In this document: in pieces, positions 41,201-50,700 of the stretch
Numbering within the stretch: the first letter of the stretch is position 1
Layout of the letters: the number at the start of each line of letters is the position of its first letter
Assembly (NCBI RefSeq): GCF_963678185.1
Contig: NZ_OY782757.1
Location: 3,128,001-3,192,000, forward strand
Source of the DNA: an uncultured Tolumonas sp.
Lineage (GTDB): Bacteria > Pseudomonadota > Gammaproteobacteria > Enterobacterales > Aeromonadaceae
Reading direction: 5' to 3'
DNA length: 64,000 nucleotides
Made by a program: the position numbers and the translations under genes
The notes under the pieces: generated by a model
What the model was told of the DNA's origin: nothing
Seen by the model: the letters and a program-made list of their open reading frames with translations, nothing else
Database searches by the model: none

Positions 41201-41742
41201 ATTATCATATTGGTACTTATTTATCATCATCAACTAAACCGTCAGCAATACAAATAAGTAATCTGTATGATATAACTACTAAGCCAAATACATCTGATTC
41301 TGATGTTCTTGCTGGTCTAACTAGTGCTAGTGGATGGGTATATTGGCTCAGTGGGACTGGCGAAAAGGTGTTTGGTTCGGGTACTGTAGTCGATGGAACG
41401 TTATATTTCACGACATTTGTTCCTGAAGCATCGCAAAGCCAGGATGTTTGTACTTTAGGTACATCTATTGGATCAACTCGGATGTATAAAATAAATATGC
41501 ACTATGGTACTTATTCTGGAGATAGTGCTTATCAAAGTATTAATAATTTATTAATCGAAAACCTTGCGACCTATGTAAGTAGTGATAAAAAAATTAGCCT
41601 CTTAGGTGGCCCTGGAGATCTAATCGGCGGTGGCGGTGGCGGTGGCGGTGGCGGTGGCGGTGATGATGGGCCTTCAGGAACGTGGGGTACAACCGGAACT
41701 ACTCTGCCAAAGAAAGAGTATCAATTTATTCATGAAGATTGA
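38278..41742 (+). CDS. pilY1: PilY1-like pilus tip adhesin
   Basis: A 1,154-residue exported protein of the type IV pilus tip, involved in adhesion and pilus biogenesis. The signal peptide ends near QSNSVFA. A VWA-like domain begins with FDNSGSMDSS (MIDAS Asp52, Ser54, Ser56), and the C-terminal PilY1 beta-propeller has a calcium-binding loop DSDGDGVTD at 866-874. ATG codons at 38278, 38281 and 38284 follow GGGAGAG; the exact start is uncertain by one or two residues. Near the C-terminus are twelve consecutive glycines encoded by a hexanucleotide repeat. Confidence 0.92.
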   Translation: MMMKTFIKTILIASFLSFLVQSNSVFADDTELYVLDVSAQAGVQPRVMIIFDNSGSMDSSVDASIPFTPTTTYSRIYWSTDGSVPKSGDSTYFSVSSNYNNCNAAKSVLDTLGHYGGKFGIIQKNGKNYSWANLSLTGRNSSVNNYIDCQDDITAKDMNNPGLSSVSGYPLSGSHNAINTSYGTTGTAANFSSASQIYFFTSDYVDWYYNGRIQTSTRLKVAQDTIADLVTSTPSVDYGLATFNMNNNNSDTPGADDGGRIVFASKNANDTTDTTDTNAGYRQALINTVNGLKAETWTPLSETFYEVAHYWQGGSVWKGKWNGNPAYDPTAMLSGLTQYKTPFDSCHNHGYVILITDGEPTHDTAANSLITSEYINSTKLTSAELADWGKSMTYYEGNTKKTSYLPSLAGYLKNKDQSALSGTQTVTTYTIGFGNDAMANAKDLLTATATQGGGKYYGAADASALGEALRNILIDILAGQYSMLAPTTASSTVDRSQYLNNLYYPIFTPGEGPNWVGNIKKLKYSDTKKYIVDKNDTAAISSEGKIITTATTFWSSDIGDGASIDKGGVQSMLANKASRTVYTNNGSTLVSLNRTNLTSIAGSDTQLVTDLDVTDTTQIDTQISWILGKDVDGATPTNNRKTIVSDMMHSKPIVINYGVPSGSSQPDLRILVGTNAGFLHMFKDLGDTVDESWAFIPYPLLKNQTALRDNDSSVSHMNGLDGTPVSYVLDGNNDGLITSSGSGDKAWVFVGQRQGGRSYYSFDVTNPNSPTMKWAITGGTTSGFDRLGYTWSTPVVTKILGETNPILIFSGGYSGAGTTNVGNAIYFVDANTGALKFKVSPDTSSSTNLQKTDMLNMMPSEVTALDSDGDGVTDRLYATDTGGNVWRMDMASSDKTKWSIFKFASLGNGAVTNQDRRFFNAPIIVRTINKKVTKNEDSTYSYAEIPFDAVLLGSGDREYPASEKLVNNAYFMLRDYHIGTYLSSSTKPSAIQISNLYDITTKPNTSDSDVLAGLTSASGWVYWLSGTGEKVFGSGTVVDGTLYFTTFVPEASQSQDVCTLGTSIGSTRMYKINMHYGTYSGDSAYQSINNLLIENLATYVSSDKKISLLGGPGDLIGGGGGGGGGGGGDDGPSGTWGTTGTTLPKKEYQFIHED
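41626..41661 (+). repeat. (GGCGGT)6 microsatellite inside pilY1
   Basis: Six perfect copies of a hexanucleotide, in frame, encode (Gly-Gly)6 near the PilY1 C-terminus. Changes in copy number would keep the frame and alter only the linker length. Confidence 0.9.
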
Positions 41743-42092
41743 TTTTTACCGTCAATGTAAAAATCCGTCTAGGATAATTCTGATTAGTTGAGAAAATGAT
41801 CGGAATGAATTGAAAATTGCTTTAGCTGTCAAGTGTAGACTACCCACATTACATATTTAGTTATGTGGGTAGCTTTCGGTACAAAACTCGTTTAAGCGAC
41901 ATACGATGTTTTGGTTGATTATAGACACGCCGGTATCAAGTGGGAGCACCAGTCATCTGTTAGCATTATTCTAGGCATAGTGATTTTGTGCGGATTATTT
42001 TTTGAAAAAGTGATTATATCAAGTCGCCATGCTATTCAGTCATTCGCTTAGAAAGATCAATGGATCTTAGTATTTATAGCATTAGATATCTG
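41743..42092. other. Gene-free stretch between pilY1 and the IS66 insertion
   Basis: The stretch contains the pilY1 terminator and otherwise AT-rich sequence with no convincing ORF, RNA gene or promoter. The last eight bases, GATATCTG at 42085-42092, are the left target duplication of the IS66 element. Confidence 0.6.
41840..41877 (+). terminator. Terminator after the pilE-pilY1 operon
   Basis: CTACCCACAT pairs perfectly with ATGTGGGTAG around a 13-base loop and is followed by CTTTC, about 100 bases after the pilY1 stop. The U-run is weak. Confidence 0.6.
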
Positions 42093-42958
42093 GTAAGCGT
42101 CCGGCGGACGCATCTGGCATAGATCATTAATACTCGACATGCTCCCTGTATTTCTACCGGGAGGTTTTTATGTCTTCAGACATCACACCACAAATTTCAG
42201 ATAAACGCCGTTCTTTCTCATCGGCATTCAAAATGAATATTGCACAACTGGCTTTAGCTGGTACACAGTCAGTTTCTGCCATCGCCAGACAATATGACAT
42301 CAACGCCAATCAGGTTTTTCGCTGGACCCGTGAGTTTCAGCGTCAGCAAGTGCCCTGGGTGAAGCAAGTACTTCAGTTACCATCCTCCGGCGCTGAGCCG
42401 AAATTGTTACCGGTTAAAATTCAGGACAGTTTATTACCTTCACCAGATATTGGTGTTGCAGCCGATATCTCTGTTGCTGGATCATCGTCTCTGACACTCA
42501 ATTTACGTTCGGGTGCACAACTTTGGTAAGCGTCCGGCGGACGCATCTGGCATAGATCATTAATACTCGACATGCTCCCTGTATTTCTACCGGGAGGTTT
42601 TTATGTCTTCAGACATCACACCACAAATTTCAGATAAACGCCGTTCTTTCTCATCGGCATTCAAAATGAATATTGCACAACTGGCTTTAGCTGGTACACA
42701 GTCAGTTTCTGCCATCGCCAGACAATATGACATCAACGCCAATCAGGTTTTTCGCTGGACCCGTGAGTTTCAGCGTCAGCAAGTGCCCTGGGTGAAGCAA
42801 GTACTTCAGTTACCATCCTCCGGCGCTGAGCCGAAATTGTTACCGGTTAAAATTCAGGACAGTTTATTACCTTCACCAGATATTGGTGTTGCAGCCGATA
42901 TCTCTGTTGCTGGATCATCGTCTCTGACACTCAATTTACGTTCGGGTGCACAACTTTG
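42093..42958 (+). repeat. 433-bp tandem duplication of the IS66 left end
   Basis: Bases 42093-42525 and 42526-42958 read as the same sequence, from the terminal inverted repeat to codon 118 of tnpA. The unit boundary places a second left terminal repeat in direct contact with the truncated first tnpA. Confidence 0.92.
42170..42529 (+). pseudogene. Truncated IS66 TnpA (duplicated copy)
   Basis: This copy is identical to the first 118 codons of the complete tnpA downstream, then runs into the second left inverted repeat and stops (QLW). It keeps the HTH (SVSAIARQYDINANQVFRW) but lacks the C-terminal end. Confidence 0.92.
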
Positions 42959-43013
42959 TATTCAGCAACTCACGCCTGATTTACTGCGCACCGTGCTGGA
43001 GTCATTACGATGA
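42603..43013 (+). CDS. tnpA: IS66-family accessory protein TnpA
   Basis: A 136-residue complete accessory protein with an IS3/IS66-type helix-turn-helix (AFKMNIAQLALAGTQSVSAI, then ARQYDINANQVFRWTREF). A strong GGGAGG ribosome-binding site lies 6 bases before the ATG. The stop overlaps the tnpB start by 4 bases. Confidence 0.93.
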   Translation: MSSDITPQISDKRRSFSSAFKMNIAQLALAGTQSVSAIARQYDINANQVFRWTREFQRQQVPWVKQVLQLPSSGAEPKLLPVKIQDSLLPSPDIGVAADISVAGSSSLTLNLRSGAQLCIQQLTPDLLRTVLESLR

Positions 43014-43357
43014 TAGGGTTATCTCATGATGTCCAAATTTGGTTGTGTGCCGGGTTTACCGATCTGCGTAAAGGGTTCGATGGTTTAGCTGCGATTGCGC
43101 AGCATGTACTGCATCAGGACCCGTCTTCCGGTCACTTGTTTGTATTCCGGGGTAAACGGGGTGATAAGCTTAAAATCCTCTGGTGGGATGGTCAGGGCTA
43201 TTGCCTGTTTTACAAACGTCTTGAGCAAGGTCGTTTTGTCTGGCCCCAGACAAAACAAGGCGAAATATCACTCTCAATGGCTCAGTTATCCATGCTGCTT
43301 GAGGGCATTGACTGGCGGCAGAAAACCATCATAAAACGACCGGTTTTTACGTCATAA
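43010..43357 (+). CDS. tnpB: IS66-family accessory protein TnpB
   Basis: A 115-residue Orf2-like protein with the family blocks DLRKGFDGLAAIAQ, FVFRGKRGDKLKILWWDGQG and YKRLEQGRFVWP. It overlaps tnpA by 4 bases. Its role in IS66 transposition is required but mechanistically unclear. Confidence 0.93.
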   Translation: MIGLSHDVQIWLCAGFTDLRKGFDGLAAIAQHVLHQDPSSGHLFVFRGKRGDKLKILWWDGQGYCLFYKRLEQGRFVWPQTKQGEISLSMAQLSMLLEGIDWRQKTIIKRPVFTS

Positions 43358-43405
43358 ACACCGATTATCAATGACTTAAAATGCTGGTCATTATATAATC
43401 AATCC

Positions 43406-44710
43406 ATGCAAAACAGCATTGATAACCTACCGGATGACCCGGCGGCCCTGAAAGAAATTATCCGGCAAATGCAGTTGAATGAAACTGCGTTGCAGGGACA
43501 ATTGACGCAGAAACTGGCGCAAATTGCGCTGTTGAATGCACAGTTGCAGGTGTTACGCCGTTCTCAGTTTGGTCGCTCTTCCGAACAGATCGATCGGCAT
43601 ATCCATCAACTGGAATTACAGCTTGAAGAGCTGGAAATCAATGTCAGTGAAATCACAGCAACACTGCCTGAACCACTCAAAATCAAACAGCAACCCCGTC
43701 GTCGGGAACATCTGCCAGACCATTTACCTCGTGAAGAACATCGCTTTGATGTCGGCAGTCGGTGTCCTGATTGTGGTGGTCAGCTCACCCATATCGGTGA
43801 TGATGTCGCTGAAGTGCTGGATGTCCTGCCGGTTCGTTTCCGTGTGATTAAAACCATCCGTCCGAAATACAATTGCCGTGCCTGTGAGTCTATCCATCAG
43901 GCCGCAGCCCCAGAGCGGGTGGTTCCGAAAGGACTGGCGAGTGCCAATTTACTCACCAAAGTATTAGTCGATAAATATCTCGACCATCAGCCACTGTATC
44001 GTCAGGTCGACATCATGAAACGTGAAGGGGTTGAACTGGAGCGTTCCACATTGGCAGATTGGGTTGGACAAGCCAGTTTCCTGTTACAACCGCTCACTGA
44101 GTTGATTGGTAAACATGTCCTGACGGGTAATAAAGTTCATGCCGATGACACCACGGCTCCGACGTTATCGCCTGGCAAAGGAAAAACAGCGACGGGTCGT
44201 TACTGGACCTATGTCCGGGATAACCGGCCTTGTGGCGATGACACACCGCCAGCCGTCTGGCTGAAATACAGTGAAAACCGTCAGGGTATTCATCCTGAAA
44301 CACACTTAAAAGGCTTTGCAGGTGTGCTTCAGGCAGATGCGTTTGCCGGATATAACGGTGTTTATACCGGAAAAGTGATTGCAGCCGGGTGTTGGGCCCA
44401 TGTCCGACGGAAGTTTTATGACCTGACGCAATCCGGACCTGCACCACTGGCTGATGAAGCGCTGCAACAAATCCAGACACTGTATGTGATAGAAGAAAAA
44501 ATCCGGGGACTGCCGCCGGATAAACGGAAACGACAGCGACAATTACACGCAAAGCCGTTACTGGAAACCCTGCATGATTGGATGAACCGGACTTTAAGGG
44601 GGGTATCCAAGGGTTCACCATTATCGAAAGCCATTCGGTATGCACTGAACCAATGGGATGCACTGGTGGTGTATGCCAGTCATGGCCAAGTGGAAATCGA
44701 TAACAAGTAA
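43406..44710 (+). pseudogene. tnpC: IS66 transposase TnpC, N-terminal part (interrupted)
   Basis: The first 433 codons of the transposase: a leucine-rich coiled coil (about 20-90), zinc-binding CPDCGG and CRACE, and the first two catalytic aspartates (VHADDTTAP and LQADAFAGY). The frame runs four bases into the nested element and stops. The remaining 83 codons lie at 47171-47420. Removing the nested element and one target copy restores a continuous 516-residue frame. Confidence 0.93.
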
Positions 44711-44791
44711 GCGCCCTTGAATCGGCATCTGTTTTTCCCAAAATCAGCTCGTCACACTTGAAATCCATTACCTCTTCGTTGGATTTTCACT

Positions 44792-45094
44792 ATGACCACT
44801 CAAGAACGTGCTGATTTTTGGCAGCAGCAGATCACTGCCTGGCTTGACTCCGGCCTCTCCGGCCACGCCTTTTGCAAAAGCCAGGCACTGGTCTATCACC
44901 AGTTTGCTTACTGGCGCAAAAAGCTTGAACAGCCTGCGGCCTCGGACTCTCTTCCCGGCTTTGCCAGAGTCACCATGCCTGCTCCTGTCGCGAACGAAGT
45001 CGGCTTGACGCTCACCTTACCTAACGGGATCACCCTCTCCGGGTTACATCTGGACAATATCCACTTGCTCGGCGCTATCATGAGGCAGTTGTAA
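44792..45094 (+). CDS. tnpA: IS66-family accessory protein TnpA (nested element)
   Basis: A 100-residue protein of the short IS66 TnpA type (FWQQQITAWLDSGLSGHAFC, then QFAYWRKKLEQ). It is unlike the tnpA of the surrounding element. The stop overlaps the tnpB start (TAATG). Confidence 0.88.
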   Translation: MTTQERADFWQQQITAWLDSGLSGHAFCKSQALVYHQFAYWRKKLEQPAASDSLPGFARVTMPAPVANEVGLTLTLPNGITLSGLHLDNIHLLGAIMRQL

Positions 45095-45459
45095 TGCGCC
45101 CTCGTTACTTGCGTCCGGCTCTGACCATGCCGCAGATCTACCTCTATCGGGCGCCTATCGATTTTCGTAAACAGGCCTATGGCCTCGCGGCGCTGGTCGA
45201 GCAGCAACTGGGGCACAACCCGTTCACCGGCGCCCTTTATGCCTTTACCAATCGCCGCCGCAACAAGATCAAGTGTCTGATGTGGGAGGACAACGGCTTT
45301 GTGCTCTATTACAAGGCGCTGGCCGAGGAGAAATTCAAGTGGCCATCGTCTGCCGATGAGCTACTCTCCCTCTCTTCCGAGCAGATAAACTGGTTGCTCG
45401 ATGGCTACGATATCTCCTTGATGCAGGGCCATAAAACACTGCATTACGAGACGCTTTAA
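45094..45459 (+). CDS. tnpB: IS66-family accessory protein TnpB (nested element)
   Basis: A 121-residue Orf2-like protein with IDFRKQAYGLAALVEQQLG, ALYAFTNRRRNKIKCLMWE and FVLYYKALAEEKFKWP. It is translationally coupled to tnpA by TAATG. Confidence 0.92.
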   Translation: MRPRYLRPALTMPQIYLYRAPIDFRKQAYGLAALVEQQLGHNPFTGALYAFTNRRRNKIKCLMWEDNGFVLYYKALAEEKFKWPSSADELLSLSSEQINWLLDGYDISLMQGHKTLHYETL

Positions 45460-45507
45460 TACCGCCAACCTCGTGCTTTACCGCCTTGTTTTTGTTATAA
45501 TTTCCCC

Positions 45508-47142
45508 ATGAAAATGACGCTGAAAAACCTCACCCCATCACCTGATCTCAGCGGCCTTGGCGCCGCTGAGTTGTTGGCGGTTATTGCGGGTTTTCAGCAA
45601 CAGTTGGCGTTAAAAGACGAAGCTCTTCAATCCAAAGAAGAGGCTATCCAGCGGCGTGACGCCCATATCCTGTTACTCGAAGAGCTGCTGCGTCTGCGCA
45701 GGATCCAGCGCTTTGCCGCCAGCAGCGAGAAACTCCATCAGCTCCAGCTCTTTGATGAGGCAGAGCTGGAAGCGGACATGGACGCCTTGCTGGCCCAGTT
45801 ACCCGATGACCTGCCGCAAACTGCCGAAGCAAAGGCCAAGCCGCGTCAACGTGGCTTCTCCGCCTCACTGCTGCGCGAGCGCATCGAACTCACCCTCAGC
45901 GATGAGCAGAAAGCCGGGGCCAGCAAGGTGTTCTTTACCAAGGTCAAAGAGGAGTTGCAGTTCATTCCGGCCCAACTCAAGGTGCTGGAGATCTGGCAAG
46001 AAAAGGCGGTGTTCGAGCGTGATGGCGAAGAGGTGATCCTCGCGGCCAACCGCCCCGTACACCCGCTGGGCAAATGTATCGCCACGCCGTCATTGCTGGG
46101 CTACATCATTACCTCTAAGTATGCCGATGGCCTGCCACTGTACCGTCTGGAGCAGATGTTCAAGCGCCTGGGGCAGGAGGTGAGCCGCACCAGCATGGCC
46201 CACTGGATCATCCGGCTGGATGAGGTGTTCCAGCCATTGATGAACCTGCTGCGCGAGGAGCAGAACCACGCGACGTACCTGCAAGCCGACGAGACGCGGA
46301 TCCAGGTGCTCAAAGAAGAGGGCAAAACTGCGCAATCGGACAAATGGATGTGGGTGACCCGCGGTGGTCCGCCGGGCCGCCCCTCTGTGCTATTTGAATA
46401 TGATCCGTCGCGCGCCGGAAGCGTACCCGTGCGCCTGCTGGACGGTTTTAGCGGCGTACTGCAAGCCGATGGCTATTCTGGCTATAGCCAGGTGTGCAAA
46501 CAGAGCGGTCTCACCCGGATTGGCTGCTGGGATCATGCGCGGCGCAAATTCATCGAAGCGACCCAGGCCACGCCGTCCGTTGCGAAGGGCAAGAGCAAGC
46601 CCGGTGCCAGCAAGGCCGATGTAGCCCTGGGGTACATAAGTAAACTCTATGCCATCGAGCGGGAGCAGAAGGAGCGCAGTGATGCCGAACGCTATCAGGC
46701 ACGGCAGACGCGTAGCATGCCGCTGTTGGCGGAGTTCAAAACCTGGCTGGACAATAACGTCGGCAAGGTGATGAAAGGCTCGCTGACGAGAAAGGCGATG
46801 GAATACACGCTGGGGCAGTGGCCCTATCTGGTCGGCTACTGCGAGCGGGGTGATCTGCACATCAGCAATGTGTTGGCGGAGAACGCGATCCGCCCGTTCG
46901 CCGTGGGGCGCAAGGCCTGGTTGTTCGCCGACAGCGCGCAAGGCGCCAAGGCCAGTGCAACCTGCTACTCGCTGCTGGAGACAGCCAAAGCCAATGACCT
47001 GGAGCCATCAGCGTATATCAACCATGTGCTGGCGCAGATCGGCGAGGCCGATAGCCTGGAAAAACTCGAAGCCCTGCTACCCTGGAACGTCCCGCTGGAG
47101 CCCATTGAAAAAAAAGTGGTGCAATACAATGAAGGCAAGTAG
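45508..47142 (+). CDS. tnpC: IS66-family transposase TnpC (nested element)
   Basis: A 544-residue intact DDE transposase. An N-terminal coiled coil (about 25-75) precedes the catalytic domain with LQADETRIQVL (Asp), GVLQADGYSGY (Asp) and ENAIRPFAVGRKAWLF (Glu). The C-terminal PWN block typical of the family is LEALLPWNVPLEP. All catalytic residues appear present. Confidence 0.94.
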   Translation: MKMTLKNLTPSPDLSGLGAAELLAVIAGFQQQLALKDEALQSKEEAIQRRDAHILLLEELLRLRRIQRFAASSEKLHQLQLFDEAELEADMDALLAQLPDDLPQTAEAKAKPRQRGFSASLLRERIELTLSDEQKAGASKVFFTKVKEELQFIPAQLKVLEIWQEKAVFERDGEEVILAANRPVHPLGKCIATPSLLGYIITSKYADGLPLYRLEQMFKRLGQEVSRTSMAHWIIRLDEVFQPLMNLLREEQNHATYLQADETRIQVLKEEGKTAQSDKWMWVTRGGPPGRPSVLFEYDPSRAGSVPVRLLDGFSGVLQADGYSGYSQVCKQSGLTRIGCWDHARRKFIEATQATPSVAKGKSKPGASKADVALGYISKLYAIEREQKERSDAERYQARQTRSMPLLAEFKTWLDNNVGKVMKGSLTRKAMEYTLGQWPYLVGYCERGDLHISNVLAENAIRPFAVGRKAWLFADSAQGAKASATCYSLLETAKANDLEPSAYINHVLAQIGEADSLEKLEALLPWNVPLEPIEKKVVQYNEGK

Positions 47143-47170
47143 GCCGATTTAGCGGCGCTTACGATAACAA

Positions 47171-47420
47171 TACGGCGGAGCGCTCCCTCAGACCGATAGC
47201 GCTGGGTCGAAAAAATTATCTGTTTGCCGGTTCGGTTGCAGGCGGAGAACGTGCAGCGGTGATTTATACCTTACTGGGAACCGCAAAACTCAATGGCCTG
47301 AACCCGACTGAATATCTGAGTTGTGTCTTAAGACGAATTGGCACTCATCCCATCAATCGCCTGGCAGAATTACTGCCATGGAATATCGACCTGACCCCAA
47401 CACTAGGGGAAGCGCTTTAA
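47171..47420 (+). pseudogene. tnpC: IS66 transposase TnpC, C-terminal part
   Basis: The continuation of the interrupted tnpC: NTAERSLRPIALGRKNYLF carries the catalytic Glu, and the end is LAELLPWNIDLTPTLGEAL. It has no start of its own. Confidence 0.92.
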
Positions 47421-47711
47421 GACATTAAGTGTCCACTTAATTTTTAGTGGACACTTAACTTAAGCAGAAATCATTGGAAATTAAAACCTGCCGTCGCCGG
47501 ACGCTTACGATATCTGAACTCATTACATTTAATCTGATTTTTCTTAATTTTATGTTTCCATTTGAAATTGATATCTATATTAAAATGCAATAAATTCAAT
47601 TACTTGGAGTTGTAAAAATTAATAAAATGGAACGCTTATTTTAATAATAATTAATTATCGATTTTTTTCATTCGATTTACTGCATTAATGTTAATGGTCC
47701 GATGTTTAAAG

Positions 47712-47728
47712 AGTGCATTTTTTGCACT
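47712..47728 (+). repeat. Short hairpin in the adhesin upstream region
   Basis: AGTGCA and TGCACT flank five T, about 70 bases before the adhesin start, within an AT-rich promoter region that begins right after the IS66 insertion. It may be an operator or leader hairpin. Confidence 0.35.
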
Positions 47729-47797
47729 GAAGATTAATTAGCCGCCGCCTAGAATTACGATAACAACAATGTAACATATGTGTTCTTGGGGTGGGCT

Positions 47798-50700
47798 ATG
47801 CACAATCAAGTTATCACTGAAACGTCTCGTATAACGAGTCTTACCGGCAATGCAAAAGTTAAAACCTCTGATGGTGAATTTAAAGATCTAAAAATAGGTG
47901 ATATTTTGCAACCTGGTACTGAGGTTATTTTAACTAATGCTTCTGTATTTTTAGTTGAAAAAGACGTATCAGATCAACATCATACTGTAGAAACTCCTGT
48001 TGTAGAACAGCCTTCAATGCCCGCAATGGGAGCTGCAAATGAACAAGCATCTACTCAGATAAATGCACTGCAACAAGCCATATTATCTGGTCAAGATCCT
48101 ACTCAAGCGTTTGAAGCTGCTGCCGCTGGGGTTCCAGCAACGGCTGGTGGCTCGGGAGTTGGTAGTGGCAATAATGGATTTATTACAGTTTCTCGTGTTG
48201 GTGATTCAACTATTGCAAGTGCAGGTTATGATACTGTAGGACCAACTTCAAGCGAAGTGCTCCAAATCCAAAGCCCTGCAACACCTGTAGTTAATACAAC
48301 AAACAATCCAACTATTGTTCAACCAGATATAAATTCAGTTCCCGAAGATACTACTGCAACAGGAAATGTTCTCGTTAATGATTCTGATAGTGATGATTTA
48401 TTGACTGTAAGTGGTTTTACTATTGATGGCAAAACCTATACAGCAGGATCTAATGTAATATTAGATGGAATAGGAACAATTATAATTACTTCTGACGGTA
48501 ATTATATATTTACACCTGTTCACGATTGGAATGGTGCTGTTCCACAAGTAACGTATATAACCAATACAGGCAGTAGTTCCACACTAGACATCAACATAAC
48601 TCCTGTAAATGATGATCCAACCATTGTTGTACATACCGGTAACCCAGAGAACAGCAACGATACAGTGTATGAAGCGGGTCTGACCGGCGGAACACAAGCC
48701 GGCGAGGCAGAGACCCATGCCGGTGGCACCTTTACGCTGGGTGATGCGGATGGTCTGAGTAATATTGCCGGTATTACCATTGGCACCACCACCATTGCGA
48801 TCGCCGATCTGGGTAATAACAACGTGATCAATGGCAGCAATGGCACGCTGACCATCACCCATTACGACAGCAATACCGGAGAAGTCACCTACACCTATGA
48901 CCTGACCAGTCCGGTTGGCAATGCGGTCGGCAGTGATGCTGGAAGCGACAACTTTACCGTCACAGTCAATGATGCGGATGGTGGCAGTAACTCAGCCAAC
49001 ATTGTGATTGATATTGTGGATGATAAACCGGTGGCCCGGGACGACAGTGCCAGTGTCACCGAAGATACCCACACCAGCGTAACCGATAATGTCATCACCA
49101 ATGACAGCTCAGGTGCAGACAGCCCGGCGTCTTTCGTGGCATGGACCAGTCCACTCAATGGAACCTGGGGAACGCTGACGGATAATGGCCTTGGTGGTTA
49201 TACCTACACACTGCACGATGATGCGAGTGTTCAGGCCCTGAATAAAGGTGAACATCAAACCGACACGTTCACCTACACCATGCAAGATGCCGATGGCGAC
49301 ATTAAAACGGCTACCCTGACCGTGACGGTCAATGGCAGCAATGATGATCCAACCATTGTTGTACATACCGGTAACCCAGAGAACAGCAACGATACAGTGT
49401 ATGAAGCGGGCCTGACCGGCGGAACACAAGCCGGCGAGGCAGAGACCCATGCCGGTGGCACCTTTACGCTGGGTGATGCGGATGGTCTGAGTAATATTGC
49501 CGGTATTACCATTGGCACCACCACCATTGCGATCGCCGATCTGGGTAATAACAACGTGATCAATGGCAGCAATGGCACGCTGACCATCACCCATTACGAC
49601 AGCAATACCGGAGAAGTCACCTACACCTATGACCTGACCAGTCCGGTTGGCAATGCGGTCGGCAGTGATGCTGGAAGCGACAACTTTACCGTCACAGTCA
49701 ATGATGCGGATGGTGGCAGTAACTCAGCCAACATTGTGATTGATATTGTGGATGATAAACCGGTGGCCCGGGACGACAGTGCCAGTGTCACCGAAGATAC
49801 CCACACCAGCGTAACCGATAATGTCATCACCAATGACAGCTCAGGTGCAGACAGCCCGGCGTCTTTCGTGGCATGGACCAGTCCACTCAATGGAACCTGG
49901 GGAACGCTGACGGATAATGGCCTTGGTGGTTATACCTACACACTGCACGATGATGCGAGTGTTCAGGCCCTGAATAAAGGTGAACATCAAACCGACACGT
50001 TCACCTACACCATGCAAGATGCCGATGGCGACATTAAAACGGCTACCCTGACCGTGACGGTCAATGGCAGCAATGATGATCCAACCATTGTTGTACATAC
50101 CGGTAACCCAGAGAACAGCAACGATACAGTGTATGAAGCGGGCCTGACCGGCGGAACACAAGCCGGCGAGGCAGAGACCCATGCCGGTGGCACCTTTACG
50201 CTGGGTGATGCGGATGGTCTGAGTAATATTGCCGGTATTACCATTGGCACCACCACCATTGCGATCGCCGATCTGGGTAATAACAACGTGATCAATGGCA
50301 GCAATGGCACGCTGACCATCACCCATTACGACAGCAATACCGGAGAAGTCACCTACACCTATGACCTGACCAGTCCGGTTGGCAATGCGGTCGGCAGTGA
50401 TGCTGGAAGCGACAACTTTACCGTCACAGTCAATGATGCGGATGGTGGCAGTAACTCAGCCAACATTGTGATTGATATTGTGGATGATAAACCGGTGGCC
50501 CGGGACGACAGTGCCAGTGTCACCGAAGATACCCACACCAGCGTAACCGATAATGTCATCACCAATGACAGCTCAGGTGCAGACAGCCCGGCGTCTTTCG
50601 TGGCATGGACCAGTCCACTCAATGGAACCTGGGGAACGCTGACGGATAATGGCCTTGGTGGTTATACCTACACACTGCACGATGATGCGAGTGTTCAGGC

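Larger units (their letters stand above)
44707..47162 (+). mobile_element. Second IS66-family element nested in tnpC
   Basis: A 2,456-bp element with ends GTAAGCGCC and (right end, reversed) GTAAGCGCC, flanked by the perfect 8-bp target duplication GATAACAA (44699-44706 and 47163-47170). It has its own intact tnpA, tnpB and tnpC, clearly GC-richer than the host element, so it belongs to a different IS66 lineage and may still be mobile. Confidence 0.93.
42093..47508 (+). mobile_element. IS66-family element with internal duplication and nested IS
   Basis: The ends share the inverted repeat GTAAGCGTCCGGCG, and the element is flanked by a perfect 8-bp target duplication GATATCTG (42085-42092 and 47509-47516), as is typical of IS66. 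It carries tnpA, tnpB and tnpC. The first 433 bases are tandemly duplicated, and tnpC is split by a second IS66-family element at 44707-47162. Because tnpC is broken, it cannot transpose on its own. Confidence 0.93.
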
